Part shown: positions 44,174-53,064 of the stretch, piece after piece | Layout of the letters: each line of letters opens with the position of its first letter | Position numbering within the stretch: the first letter of the stretch is position 1 | The notes under the pieces: model-generated | Database searches by the model: none | Told to the model about the DNA's origin: nothing | Seen by the model: the letters and a program-made list of their open reading frames with translations, nothing else | Program-made: the position numbers and the translations under genes | Assembly: GCF_004137245.1 (NCBI RefSeq) | Contig: NZ_SDWS01000004.1 | Span: forward strand, 62,001 to 126,000 | Reading direction: 5' to 3' | DNA length: 64,000 nucleotides | Origin: Nocardioides glacieisoli | GTDB taxonomy: Bacteria; Actinomycetota; Actinomycetes; Propionibacteriales; Nocardioidaceae

Positions 44174-44695
44174 TCAGTCGACCACGTCGCCCCGGACGAC
44201 CGGGCCCTCGGGCCCGGCTCCGGGGCGTCGGCCATTTCCCGGTCCGAACGGACCGCCGAGGCCGGGGCCGAAGGTGGTCCCGACGACGAGGCGGCGCTCG
44301 AAGAACCTCGTGAGGATCCGCCGCGCGACGGGTCGGGTGACGGGCAGGAGCAGCAGCAGCCCGACGAGGTCGAGCACGAACCCGGGGCTCAGCATCAGGG
44401 TGCCTGCGATGAGGATCAGCGCGCCGTCGGCGATCTCCTTCGCCGGCATCCGGCCGCCGTGGAGGGCGTCCCGCAGTGCCTTCCACGCCCGGCCGCCCTC
44501 GCGCTTGATGAGCCAGGCGCCGACCATCGAGTCGAGGACGAGCAGCGCGATGGTCCACCACGGCCCGACGAGCTGGCCGACCTGGAGGATCGCCCAGATC
44601 TCCACGAGCGGCACGACCACGAAGGCGAGCACGAGGACGGGACGCAGCCACCGGCGTCGGCTGGCCGGCGTACGAGGTGCCGAGGGGTGGCTCAT
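44174..44695 (-). CDS. fxsA: FxsA-family membrane protein
   Basis: A 173-aa protein with about four membrane helices. The FxsA domain spans about residues 20-130 (VVVPLVEIWAILQVGQLVGPW, LMLSPGFVLDLVGLLLLLP). A Gly/Pro-rich tail follows. In E. coli FxsA suppresses F exclusion of phage T7; the cellular function is unclear. It overlaps ppm1 by 4 nt, giving the operon lnt-ppm1-fxsA. The same neighbours occur in mycobacteria. Confidence 0.9.
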   Translation of the reverse strand: MSHPSAPRTPASRRRWLRPVLVLAFVVVPLVEIWAILQVGQLVGPWWTIALLVLDSMVGAWLIKREGGRAWKALRDALHGGRMPAKEIADGALILIAGTLMLSPGFVLDLVGLLLLLPVTRPVARRILTRFFERRLVVGTTFGPGLGGPFGPGNGRRPGAGPEGPVVRGDVVD

Positions 44696-45444
44696 GACCG
44701 ACCCCGACGGCTGCGGAGCTGCGCGAGCCGCTCGGACAGTCCCCAGCGGGTGATGAGCTTGAGGGACTCGCTCGCGACCTGTCCGCTCATCTTGGAGTCG
44801 CCGCGCACGCGCTCGATGAACTCGATCGGCACCTCGGTGACACGCATGCCACGGGTGACGGTGCGGTAGGCGAGATCGGTCTGGAACACGTACCCAGTAG
44901 ACAGCACCGAGGCAAGGTCGATCGCCTCCAGGGTCGTGCGGCGGAAGAGGCGGAATCCGGCGGTGGCGTCCTTGACCTTGATCCCGAGCAGCAGCCGGAC
45001 GTAGAGGTTCCCGCCGCGGGACAGCGCGAGGCGCTGCAGCGGCCAGTTGACCACCGAGCCGCCCGGCACGTAGCGCGAGCCGATCACCAGGTCGGCGCTG
45101 TGGAGGGCGTCGAGGAGCCGGTGCAGCTGCTCGGGCTGGTGGGAGCCGTCGGCGTCCATCTCCCCGATCACGTCGTAGCCGGCCTCGAGCGCGACTGCGA
45201 ACCCGTTGAGGTACGCCGCGCCGAGCCCGGCCTTCTCGGTGCGGTGCACCACCGAGACCGCCGGGTCCTGCGAGGCCATCCGGTCCGCGATCTCGCCGGT
45301 GCCGTCAGGGCTGTTGTCGTCGACGACCATCACGTCGACACCCGGCTGGGCCTCGCGGAGCCGGCCCACGATCCACTCCAGGTTCTCCGACTCGTTGTAG
45401 GTCGGGACCACCATCACGACTCGCCCGAGCCCGTCCACGCTCAC
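44692..45444 (-). CDS. ppm1: Polyprenol monophosphomannose synthase (GT2)
   Basis: A 250-aa family 2 glycosyltransferase (VVPTYNESENLEWIV, VVDDNSPDGTGEIADRM, EMDADGSHQPEQL). It transfers mannose from GDP-mannose to polyprenyl phosphate, which feeds extracytoplasmic mannosyltransferases for lipoglycans and O-mannosylated proteins. In M. tuberculosis this domain is fused to Lnt; here the genes are separate but overlap by 4 nt. Confidence 0.93.
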   Translation of the reverse strand: MSVDGLGRVVMVVPTYNESENLEWIVGRLREAQPGVDVMVVDDNSPDGTGEIADRMASQDPAVSVVHRTEKAGLGAAYLNGFAVALEAGYDVIGEMDADGSHQPEQLHRLLDALHSADLVIGSRYVPGGSVVNWPLQRLALSRGGNLYVRLLLGIKVKDATAGFRLFRRTTLEAIDLASVLSTGYVFQTDLAYRTVTRGMRVTEVPIEFIERVRGDSKMSGQVASESLKLITRWGLSERLAQLRSRRGRS

Positions 45445-47066
45445 GTCGCGGCACTCCGCTCCTCGACCGGGCCGACAGCGTGGTCGCCTCGGCGGCGACG
45501 ACGATAGGTGATCGCGACGAGTGCCGTGTGCAGGACCAGGAATCCGAGCACCAGCCGCCCCGGCCAGACGCCGATGCGGACAGCTGGCGTGATGGTCGTG
45601 CTGAGCCCCACCGTCTCCACCAGCACACCCGCCTCGCGCGCCCCGACGGAGTCCGCGACCGTCCCGTCGGGGCGGACCACCCCGGACACGCCGTTGATCG
45701 CCGCGACCACGACCCAGCGCCCGGTCTCGAGTGCACGCAGCCGGCTGATCTCGAACTGCTGCTCCAGCTGCGCGGTCTTGCTGAAGAGGACGTTGCTGGT
45801 CTGCACGGTGACGAGCTCGGCGCCGCGGGCGACCTGGCCGCCGATCCCCTCGTCGTAGGCCACGTCGAAGCAGATGGCGTCCGCGACCAGGACATCGGCG
45901 ATCCGGATCGGCTCGAGACCGGTCCCGCGGACCATGTCACGAGGGATCATGCGGAGCTGGCCGTAGGTGTCCGGGATCAGGCTGCCCCGGAACGGGATGT
46001 ACTCGCCGTAGGGCACCGGGTGCCGCTTGGTGTAGCGGTCACCACCGCCCAGGCCGGGCTCGTGGACGATCCCCTGGTTGAGCACCTGACTGTCGTCGCC
46101 GGGGACGTCGGCGATGGCGCCGACGAGGATCGGCACGCCGATGGCGTCGGAGGCTGCCTCGATGCCTGTGCGCGCGCGGGCGTCGAGGAAGGGGTCGACC
46201 GCCGTGGAGTTCTCGGGCCACACGACGAAGTCGGGACCCGGGACCAGGCCGGCAGCCACGTCAGCGGCGAGCTGCTCGGTGGCGCGGACGTGGTTGTCGG
46301 TGACCTCGCGGTGCACCGCGACGATGTCGGTCCCGTCTCCCGGGATGTTGCCCTGGATCGCCGCGACCGTCGTAGTCCCCGTCTCGTCCAGCTGGAAGGG
46401 CACGAGGACCGGAGCCACGGTGACGACCGCCAGACCCGCCACCACGGCGAGGGACAGTCGTCGAGCGTCGCGCAGGTGCAGCACCACCCAGGCCAGCGAC
46501 GTACCGGTGAGGGCGACGAGGAGGCTCACGCCCGTCACCCCGATCCACGGCAGCGCGTCCGCCCACGGCGTGTCCGCGGTGGCGAAGGCGAGACGGCCGA
46601 AGGGCATCCCGCTGAAGGGGAAGCCACTGCGCCAGACCTCGATGCCGACCCACCACAGGGCCGCCCAGACCGGCCATGCGCGGAGCCGGGTGGCCCACGC
46701 GAGCCCGATGCCGAGCGGCACGAAGAACGACGCCTCGAGCGCGCACATCGCGATCCAGGCGTCGGTGCCGACCGAGCGCATCCACACCATCACCGCATAG
46801 GAGAAGGTGATGCCGAAGAGCAGGGTCGGGAGCCACGCCCGGCCGGGCCGCAGGCCGCGCACCGAGAGGACCAGCGCTGCGATCGCCGGCGGCATCAACC
46901 ACGCGTACCCGACGGGCTCGAAGGCCGCCGCGAGCACGAGTCCGCCGACGAGGGCGACGAGGCAGCGGAGCGGCACGTCCCAGACCGTAGCCGACGCGCC
47001 TCGACGGCCCGTCGGCCAGTGGGACCTGCAGGGTGCGGGAGGAGCGCCGCGGCTTCGGACCGACAC
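45441..47066 (-). CDS. lnt: Apolipoprotein N-acyltransferase
   Basis: A membrane nitrilase-fold enzyme that N-acylates lipoproteins. Several N-terminal helices precede the catalytic domain: the triad Glu is in VVWPENSTAV, Lys in YTKRHPVPYGEYIPFR and Cys in ICFDVAYDE. GTG at 47066 has AGGTGG 4 nt away, giving 541 aa; a second GTG at 46976 would begin directly with the first helix (VPLRCLVALVGGLVL) and give 511 aa. The start is therefore unsure. It is the first gene of lnt-ppm1-fxsA. Two lipoproteins in the window (15201 and 62987) are likely substrates. Confidence 0.9.
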   Translation of the reverse strand: MSVRSRGAPPAPCRSHWPTGRRGASATVWDVPLRCLVALVGGLVLAAAFEPVGYAWLMPPAIAALVLSVRGLRPGRAWLPTLLFGITFSYAVMVWMRSVGTDAWIAMCALEASFFVPLGIGLAWATRLRAWPVWAALWWVGIEVWRSGFPFSGMPFGRLAFATADTPWADALPWIGVTGVSLLVALTGTSLAWVVLHLRDARRLSLAVVAGLAVVTVAPVLVPFQLDETGTTTVAAIQGNIPGDGTDIVAVHREVTDNHVRATEQLAADVAAGLVPGPDFVVWPENSTAVDPFLDARARTGIEAASDAIGVPILVGAIADVPGDDSQVLNQGIVHEPGLGGGDRYTKRHPVPYGEYIPFRGSLIPDTYGQLRMIPRDMVRGTGLEPIRIADVLVADAICFDVAYDEGIGGQVARGAELVTVQTSNVLFSKTAQLEQQFEISRLRALETGRWVVVAAINGVSGVVRPDGTVADSVGAREAGVLVETVGLSTTITPAVRIGVWPGRLVLGFLVLHTALVAITYRRRRRGDHAVGPVEERSAAT

Positions 47067-47418
47067 GCGACCACCTGGCTGGTGATCACGCGAAGTTGTC
47101 TACGGCCGCGTGGCTCCTCCCGCATCCGGCTCCCGCGGAGCGCAGACGACCAGAAGCGAGACGGTGGGCATCGCTGGCTTCGCGTACCCCACGTCTGACC
47201 TCTCACTGCCGACGGCGCCACCCACGAGCTGCACAGGCGGACCTCGGAACGATCCCTCCACGCGGCGATGCTGTCAACACGCGTCTGACCTGCGACGACG
47301 CGCGAAACCGCAGGTCAGCGCGTCGTGCTCGGCACCGGATTGTTTCGTTCAAATCTGGCCGCCATCGGCGTGTCGCCGAGGACACGCCGAGGCCGTGTGC
47401 ATCGGCGGCGAAAGCGGT
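47067..47418. other. 352-nt intergenic region without a convincing gene
   Basis: It separates the end of the lysine operon from lnt. It contains interleaved inverted repeats (47285-47326), an AT-richer patch near 47340-47357, and a perfect TTGACA on the minus strand (47277-47272) with no good -10 at 17-18 nt. It may hold the lysine-operon terminator and the lnt promoter. No tRNA-like sequence is seen. Confidence 0.5.
47285..47326. repeat. Interleaved inverted repeats (pseudoknot-like geometry)
   Basis: Arm A CTGACCTGCG (47285-47294) pairs with CGCAGGTCAG (47309-47318). Arm B ACGACGCGC (47295-47303) pairs with GCGCGTCGT (47318-47326). The order A-B-A'-B' allows either two alternative hairpins or an H-type pseudoknot. 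It lies about 100 nt past the kal stop on the minus strand, so it could end that operon. Confidence 0.5.
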
Positions 47419-47823
47419 CTAGGACGACGGCGGTACGACGACCGTGCCGGTCGCCGTGGTCGCCACGACCGGCGGGTCGAGGACCTCCGCCGCGCCCGGA
47501 GCGGCGTCGGTCGGAGCACCTCGGCTGACGACGTGGACGGCGAAGTCCATCACTCGGCTCCGGGTGCCCTCCTTGACCAGGGTCGCCGTGATCTCGAGGA
47601 CGTCGCCGGCCCGCACCGGGGCCCTGAACTGGACGTCGGAGTAGGACGCGAACAGTCCCTCGTCGCCGTCCAGGACGATGCACATCTCGGTGGCGACGTC
47701 GCCGAAGAGACCGAGGCTGTAGGCCCCGTCGACCAGGTTGCCGGCGTAGTGCGCGTGGGAGTAGGGCACGTAGCGGCGATGGGTGACGACGGTTCCGACG
47801 CGGGCTTGATCGGTCGCGCTCAT
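47419..47823 (-). CDS. kal: 3-aminobutyryl-CoA ammonia-lyase (hotdog fold)
   Basis: A 134-aa hotdog protein matching Kal of lysine fermentation (RVGTVVTHRRYVPYSHAHYAGNLVDGAYSLGLFGDVATEMCI...DEGLFASYSDVQFRAPVRAGDVLEI). It eliminates ammonia from L-3-aminobutyryl-CoA to give crotonyl-CoA. It overlaps kamE by 4 nt and is the last gene of the operon. The C-terminal 25 residues (DPPVVATTATGTVVVPPSS) are a loose tail. Confidence 0.92.
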   Translation of the reverse strand: MSATDQARVGTVVTHRRYVPYSHAHYAGNLVDGAYSLGLFGDVATEMCIVLDGDEGLFASYSDVQFRAPVRAGDVLEITATLVKEGTRSRVMDFAVHVVSRGAPTDAAPGAAEVLDPPVVATTATGTVVVPPSS

Positions 47824-48575
47824 GAGGCCTTCTCTCCGCTGGTGGGTCTGGTGAGTCGGTGCACGATGAAGGACGCGACCTCGCCCGGCGTCGTACCCCT
47901 CGTGAAGACGCGGTCCACGCCGAGCTCGCCTGCCATGGTCTCGTCGAAGCGGGGCCCACCGACGACGAGCAGCGGCCGCTTGGCCGCGGGGTAGGCCTCG
48001 CGGAACGCTGCCGACATCTCCCGGGTGTTGAGCAGGTGCGCGTCGCGCTGGGTGACGACCTGGGAGACGAGGACGGCGTCGGCCTTCTCCTCGCGTGCGG
48101 CCTCGACGAGCTGCGGCACGGACACCTGGGCCCCGAGGTTGACCACCTTGAGCTCGCGGTAGTACTCCAGGCCCTTCTCGCCGGCGAAGCCCTTGATGTT
48201 GAGGATCGCGTCGATGCCGACGGTGTGGGCGTCGGTGCCGATGCACCCGCCCACGACGACCAGCCGGCGGCGCAGCGAGCTCTTGATGGCGGCGTTGGCC
48301 TCCTTGGGCGTGAGCAGCGGGTAGTCGCGCTCGACGACCTCGACGGTGCTGGGGTCGACGAGGTGGTTGACCCGGCCGTAGACCACGAAGAAGGTGAAGC
48401 CCTCCCCCATCGGCTTGGCGTGCACGACGAGCGCGGGGTCCATGCCCATCTTGTTGGCGAGCTGCGCCGCGGCGCCCTCGGCCACCTTGGAGTGCGCGAT
48501 CGGGAGGGTGAAGGACAGCTGCACCATCCCGTCGCCGGTGGTGTCGCCGTAGGGCCGGATGAGGCCGGTGCTCAT
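47820..48575 (-). CDS. kamE: Beta-lysine/D-lysine 5,6-aminomutase, beta (cobalamin-binding) subunit
   Basis: A 251-aa subunit. The adenosylcobalamin motif DxHxxG is DAHTVG (D115, H117, G120), and K128 (NIKGFAGEKG) aligns with the PLP-binding lysine of clostridial 5,6-LAM (K144). Together with KamD it moves the terminal amino group of beta-lysine to give 3,5-diaminohexanoate. It overlaps kamD and kal by 4 nt each. Confidence 0.94.
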   Translation of the reverse strand: MSTGLIRPYGDTTGDGMVQLSFTLPIAHSKVAEGAAAQLANKMGMDPALVVHAKPMGEGFTFFVVYGRVNHLVDPSTVEVVERDYPLLTPKEANAAIKSSLRRRLVVVGGCIGTDAHTVGIDAILNIKGFAGEKGLEYYRELKVVNLGAQVSVPQLVEAAREEKADAVLVSQVVTQRDAHLLNTREMSAAFREAYPAAKRPLLVVGGPRFDETMAGELGVDRVFTRGTTPGEVASFIVHRLTRPTSGEKAS

Positions 48576-50167
48576 GGGGTCTCCAGGATCTCGGTCGCCG
48601 GGTTGTAGTAGTCGGCCGCCTTCTTCGCGACCCCGTCGAGACCGCGGCCCTTGTCGGCCGGCCGCTTCATCAGGCCGAACGTGCCGTCGGCGATGGCGGC
48701 GAGCAACGGCGGGTCGCCGGCGGCGTCGCGGTCGTCCTTGATGTCCTGCAGCAAGGTGATGGCCTCCCCCAGCACCTCGCGGGCGCGGCTGGCGATGAAG
48801 CCGTCGGGAGACGGGTGGAAGTCCTCGTGCAGGTTGCCGGCGGCGTTCATGACGTAGCGGACGTTCTGCAGGGCGAGGTCGCGGTCGGAGATCCACGGGG
48901 TCACGACGGCCTCGGTCATCATCCCGACGAGGAGGATGCCCTGCCCGGTCATCGCTCCGACGAGGTTGAAGAACCCGTCGAGGAGGTAGCCCTTGAAGAT
49001 GTCGCCGGTCATGTGGCGCGTCGGCGGCATCCACTTGAGCGGCGCGTCGGGGAAGAGCTCCCGGGCGAGCATCGCGTGGGCTAGCTCGAGGCGGAACGAG
49101 TCCGGCACTTCTGGGTCGATCTCGAACGCGTGGCCCAGGCCGAGCTGCCAGTCCTCGAGGCCGGCCTCCTTGGCGAAGTACTCGTTGAGCAGCTGGCTCG
49201 TCGTCACCGTGTGCGCGGCCTCGACCGCGTCGGCAGTGGTGAGGTAGTTGTCCTCGCCGGTGTTGATGATGATGCCGGCGCGGGCGTGGACCTGGCGGCT
49301 GAAGCGCTGGTCCACGAACGTGCGGATCGGGTTGATGTCGCGGAAGAGGATCCCGTACATCGAGTCGTTGAGCATCATGTCGAGCCGCTCGAGACCGGCC
49401 AGCGCCGCGATCTCCGGCATGCAGAGGCCGGAGGCGTAGTTGGTGAGCCGGACGTATCGGCCGAGCTCCCGCGACGTCTCGTCGAGGGCCGCGCGCATCA
49501 GGCGGAAGTTCTCCTGGGTGGCGTAGGTGCCGGCGAAACCCTCGCGCGTGGCGCCCTCGGGCACGAAGTCGAGCAGCGACTGCCCGGTGGAGCGGATCAC
49601 CGCGATCACGTCGGCGCCCTCGCGAGCGGCGGCCTGGGCCTGCGGGATGTCCTCCATGATGTCGCCGGTCGCGACGATGAGGTAGATCCAGGGCTTGCTC
49701 GGGGCGTCGCCGACCTTCGCGATCATCCTTTCGCGGGCGGTGCGCTGCCGGTCGATCTGCTTGATGCCGGCGGCGACCGCCTTGCGCGAGGCCGCGCGGG
49801 CGCGCGTCGCGTCCTTGCCCGCCGGGATCCGGAACGTGACCGAACCGGCGGCTGCCTTCTGGGCCAGGGTGAGCAGGTCGTCGCCCTCCCCGCGCAGCAG
49901 GGCGTCCCAGACCGGGAGGCTGACGCCGTGCTCGAGCTCGACGTCGGCGCGTACGGCGTCGGCGAGACGGTTGACCCACGGTGTGCCGTCGGGGTCCGCG
50001 CCACCGAGGCCGGCCAGGCGCAGCGTGGCCCGCTCGACACTCACCGTCGTGTGCTGCGTCGCGAGGTCGACGATCGGCTTGCCGACCTGGCGGGCGAGCG
50101 TCCTCGCCTTGCGGACGTCGGCCTTGTCGATGCCGAGCTGGCTGGTCCTCTTCTTCGTGAGCGCCAT
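48572..50167 (-). CDS. kamD: Beta-lysine/D-lysine 5,6-aminomutase, alpha subunit
   Basis: A 531-aa TIM-barrel subunit, the normal length for KamD. Conserved runs include LDFVPEGATREGFAGTYATQENFRLMRAALDE, LMMxx-like LDMMLNDSMYGILFRDINPIRT and GIIINTGEDNYLTTADAVEAAHTVTTSQLLNE. It holds the PLP site shared with KamE. Its ATG overlaps the kdd stop by one base (TGATG). A B12 supply is needed; no cobalamin genes are in the window. Confidence 0.95.
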   Translation of the reverse strand: MALTKKRTSQLGIDKADVRKARTLARQVGKPIVDLATQHTTVSVERATLRLAGLGGADPDGTPWVNRLADAVRADVELEHGVSLPVWDALLRGEGDDLLTLAQKAAAGSVTFRIPAGKDATRARAASRKAVAAGIKQIDRQRTARERMIAKVGDAPSKPWIYLIVATGDIMEDIPQAQAAAREGADVIAVIRSTGQSLLDFVPEGATREGFAGTYATQENFRLMRAALDETSRELGRYVRLTNYASGLCMPEIAALAGLERLDMMLNDSMYGILFRDINPIRTFVDQRFSRQVHARAGIIINTGEDNYLTTADAVEAAHTVTTSQLLNEYFAKEAGLEDWQLGLGHAFEIDPEVPDSFRLELAHAMLARELFPDAPLKWMPPTRHMTGDIFKGYLLDGFFNLVGAMTGQGILLVGMMTEAVVTPWISDRDLALQNVRYVMNAAGNLHEDFHPSPDGFIASRAREVLGEAITLLQDIKDDRDAAGDPPLLAAIADGTFGLMKRPADKGRGLDGVAKKAADYYNPATEILETP

Positions 50168-51249
50168 CAGAGCCTCCGCTCGAAGAGTCCGCGGACGCCG
50201 GCATCGGCCCGCAACAGCTCCATGGCGTACGCCGCGTGGCCGGGGACGTAGCCGTTGCCGACGAGCATGCGCACGTCGGCCGCGAGGCCCTCGGCGCCGA
50301 GCGCGGCCGCACTGAAGCTCGTGGCCATCGAGAAGAAGATCACGGTGCCGCCCTCGGCGGTCGCGAGGATCGCGCCGCCCTCGCAGCCGGGCACGTCGAC
50401 GCAGACGACCGTCACGTCGGCGGGACCACCGGCCTCGGTGACCGCGTCGCGCAGGGCGATCGGGTCGCGGGCGTCGGCGATCGCGACCACGTCGGCGACA
50501 CCTGCCCCGGTGAGGAGCTCGTGCTCACCGGCGTGCGGGACGACGCCGATCGTGCGCGCCGCGCCTGCGGCGCGCGCAGCCGCGAGGCTCAGGGAGCCGG
50601 ACTTGCCCGCTCCACCGATGACCGCGATGGTCGGCGCGCTGGCCCCGTCCTGCTGGGCGCGGTCGACGTACTCCCCCACGACGCGGGCGGTGAGGGCCGG
50701 TGCGCCGCAGACGTCCATCACGCTGAGCGACAGGGCGGGGTCGAGGTCGTCGGGGATGACGGCGGCGATCGAGCGGCCGAAGAGCACGGCGTAGCCGTCG
50801 CACGGCACCTGCTCGCTGCGGCCGTCCCAGGCGGCGAGGCCGTCCTCGATGACCAGCGGGGTGAGGGTGAGGCTGACGAGGGTGGCGACCCGGTCGCCCA
50901 CCGCCAGGCCGAGGGGCGACTCCGGGCCGACCTCTTCGACGGTGCCGACGAGCATGCCGCCGGAGCCGGTCACGGGGTTCTGCATCTTGCCCCGCGTGGC
51001 GACGATGTCGAGCACCTCCGCGCGGACGGCGTCACCGTCGGTCTCGCCGTACTTCGTGTGGGCCCGCTCGAGCTGGCGGAAGGACGCGGCGTCGAGGTTG
51101 AGCCGCTCGACGCGCACGCGGACCTCGTCGGGCCACAGCTCGGCGCGGGGGTCGAGGCGTTGGGCGGCCTGCGGGAGCACGACGCCGTCGTCGAGGACGC
51201 GGTGCAGGCCGGTGGGATCGCCGGTGCGGATGCCCGTCGACGCATTCAT
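50167..51249 (-). CDS. kdd: L-erythro-3,5-diaminohexanoate dehydrogenase
   Basis: A 360-aa NAD-dependent dehydrogenase matching Kdd (RVRVERLNLDAASFRQLERAHTKY...RGKMQNPVTGSGGMLVGTVEEVG; Rossmann motif VIGGAGKSGSLSLAAARAAGA). It oxidatively deaminates 3,5-diaminohexanoate to 5-amino-3-oxohexanoate. First gene of the minus-strand operon; AAGGA lies 9 nt before the ATG. It diverges from kamA across 146 nt. Confidence 0.93.
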   Translation of the reverse strand: MNASTGIRTGDPTGLHRVLDDGVVLPQAAQRLDPRAELWPDEVRVRVERLNLDAASFRQLERAHTKYGETDGDAVRAEVLDIVATRGKMQNPVTGSGGMLVGTVEEVGPESPLGLAVGDRVATLVSLTLTPLVIEDGLAAWDGRSEQVPCDGYAVLFGRSIAAVIPDDLDPALSLSVMDVCGAPALTARVVGEYVDRAQQDGASAPTIAVIGGAGKSGSLSLAAARAAGAARTIGVVPHAGEHELLTGAGVADVVAIADARDPIALRDAVTEAGGPADVTVVCVDVPGCEGGAILATAEGGTVIFFSMATSFSAAALGAEGLAADVRMLVGNGYVPGHAAYAMELLRADAGVRGLFERRL

Positions 51250-51395
51250 AACAGGTAGTCCTTCTCGTCAAGCACCAAGTACACAGCAAATCTTGCGGCG
51301 CGGCATTGGACTGGCCGCAGGAACTCCGCGTAGCATTCCAGATGTGTCGCCGCACACACAACCGGCGCGCCGTCATGCCCTTGCAAGGAGACCCC

Positions 51396-52862
51396 ATGAG
51401 CATCGAGACCGCCACCCAGCTGGACGGCGCCCTCTCCACCGGACAGCCCTACCCCTACCAGCGGGTGGAGCTCGTCGAGCCCGACTGGAGGCGCTTCCCG
51501 GGCTGGAAGGACGTCACCGCCGAGGAGTGGGCCTCCGTGCAGTGGCAGCGTGCCCACTGCATCAAGAACGTCAAGCAGCTGCGCGAGCTGATGGGTGATC
51601 TCCTCGACGAGCGGTTCTACGCCGACCTCGAGCGCGACCAGGCCGAGCGTGCCACCATGTCGATGCTCGTGCCGCCGCAGATGATGAACACCATGGCGCC
51701 GGCCGTCGAGCCGCACGGGCCGGGCTCGCTCACCGACGACTTCTACGTCGACCCGATCCGGCACTACATGATCCCCGTGTTCTCCGACCGCCGCACCGAC
51801 TGGTCCTCCCACCCGCACGCCGCGCGCGACTCGCTCCACGAGCACGACATGTGGGCGACGGAAGGGCTGACGCACCGCTACCCGACGAAGGTGCTCGCCG
51901 AGCTCCTGCCGACCTGCCCGCAGTACTGCGGCCACTGCACCCGGATGGACCTCGTCGGCAACTCGACGCCGGTGATCGAGAAGCTGAAGTTCGGCGGCAA
52001 GCCCAACGACCGCATCGGCGACATGCTCGACTACCTCCGTCGTACGCCCTCGGTGCGCGACGTCGTGGTCTCCGGCGGCGACGTGGCCAACATGCCGTGG
52101 CCGCGCCTCGAGGCCTTCCTCACCGAGGTGATGGAGATCGAGAACATCCGCGACATCCGGCTCGCGACCAAGGCGCTCATCGGCCTCCCGCAGCACTGGC
52201 TGCAGCCCGACGTCGTCGAGGGCGTCAACCGCGTCGCCACGATCGCCCGCTCGCGCGGCGTCTCGCTCGCGATGCACACCCACACCAACCACGCGAACTC
52301 CGTGACGCCGATCGTCGCCGAGGCGACCCGGGCGATGCTCGACGCCGGCCTGCGCGACGTACGCAACCAGGGGGTGCTGCTCGACGGCGTCAACGCCGAC
52401 CCGCACGCCCTCCTCGACCTGTGCTTCCGCCTGCTCGACGGCGCGCAGATCATGCCCTACTACTTCTACATGTGCGACATGATCCCGTTCTCGGAGCACT
52501 GGCGAGTCTCGGTCGCCGACGCGCAGCGGCTGCAGCACCACATCATGGGCTACCTGCCCGGTTTCGCCACGCCGCGCATCGTGTGCGACGTGCCGTTCGT
52601 CGGCAAGCGCTGGGTGCACCAGCTCGCCGACTACGACACCGAGCGCGGCATCTCCTACTGGACGAAGAACTACCGCACGTCCATCGAGGCCACCGACGAC
52701 GAGGCCCTCTCGCGCTACTACGAGTACTACGACCCGATCCACACGCTGCCCGAGTCCGGCCAGCAGTGGTGGGAGCAGCACGGCCGCCTCGACGAGGCCT
52801 CGCTCAAGGCCGCGGAGATGGCCGAGGCCTCCCGGCGTACTGCCGCCCTCCAGGCCTACTGA
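51396..52862 (+). CDS. kamA: Lysine 2,3-aminomutase (KamA-family radical SAM enzyme)
   Basis: A 488-aa radical SAM enzyme. The [4Fe-4S] cysteines are C174, C178 and C181 (CPQYCGHC). The ATG has AAGGAG 5 nt upstream. It converts L-lysine to L-beta-lysine, the first step of the pathway encoded across the promoter. By alignment in my head, the PLP lysine falls at K404 within PFVGKRW, where clostridial enzymes have a glycine-rich GGGGK. It also has a longer N-terminus than clostridial KamA (about 416 aa). The divergence is noted, but context strongly supports lysine as substrate. Confidence 0.9.
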   Translation: MSIETATQLDGALSTGQPYPYQRVELVEPDWRRFPGWKDVTAEEWASVQWQRAHCIKNVKQLRELMGDLLDERFYADLERDQAERATMSMLVPPQMMNTMAPAVEPHGPGSLTDDFYVDPIRHYMIPVFSDRRTDWSSHPHAARDSLHEHDMWATEGLTHRYPTKVLAELLPTCPQYCGHCTRMDLVGNSTPVIEKLKFGGKPNDRIGDMLDYLRRTPSVRDVVVSGGDVANMPWPRLEAFLTEVMEIENIRDIRLATKALIGLPQHWLQPDVVEGVNRVATIARSRGVSLAMHTHTNHANSVTPIVAEATRAMLDAGLRDVRNQGVLLDGVNADPHALLDLCFRLLDGAQIMPYYFYMCDMIPFSEHWRVSVADAQRLQHHIMGYLPGFATPRIVCDVPFVGKRWVHQLADYDTERGISYWTKNYRTSIEATDDEALSRYYEYYDPIHTLPESGQQWWEQHGRLDEASLKAAEMAEASRRTAALQAY

Positions 52863-52874
52863 GGCGGGGCTTTT

Positions 52875-52904
52875 CAGTGATCCCCGGTCAGCCGGGGATC
52901 ACTG
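52875..52904. repeat. Perfect hairpin repeat Y, copy 1
   Basis: CAGTGATCCCCGG and CCGGGGATCACTG (13 bp) flank the loop TCAG, starting 13 nt after the kamA stop. It may end kamA transcription. The core GATCCCCGGTCAGCCGGGGA recurs in the same orientation at 54084-54103. It overlaps the first copy of repeat X by two bases. Confidence 0.8.
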
Positions 52905-52941
52905 AACATGTCGGCCCGTGCACGGCCTGACAAGTTCAGCG
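52903..52941. repeat. Quasi-palindromic direct repeat X, copy 1
   Basis: A 39-nt unit beginning TGAACATGTCGGCCCGTGCA and ending GACAAGTTCAGCG. It is identical to the unit at 54046-54084 except for one base (A/C at position 6). The unit is itself an imperfect hairpin around TGCA. Downstream of it both sides also share an AAGTAGG stretch. Confidence 0.85.
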
Positions 52942-53064
52942 GACCCCTATCAAGTAGGCCGCGGCCACGCCTCAAGGTAGCCATTCGGTGTCCACAGGCG
53001 CATGGCCGCGGCACTTGTCCCCAGGGCGCCGCTATGTCGCTCGCACGCTCGGATTGCACCGGCC

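Noticed and set aside
47249..47277. Minus-strand sigma-70 promoter for lnt
   Set aside because: TTGACA is perfect, but no TANNNT sequence lies at 16-18 nt, so I did not list it as a promoter.
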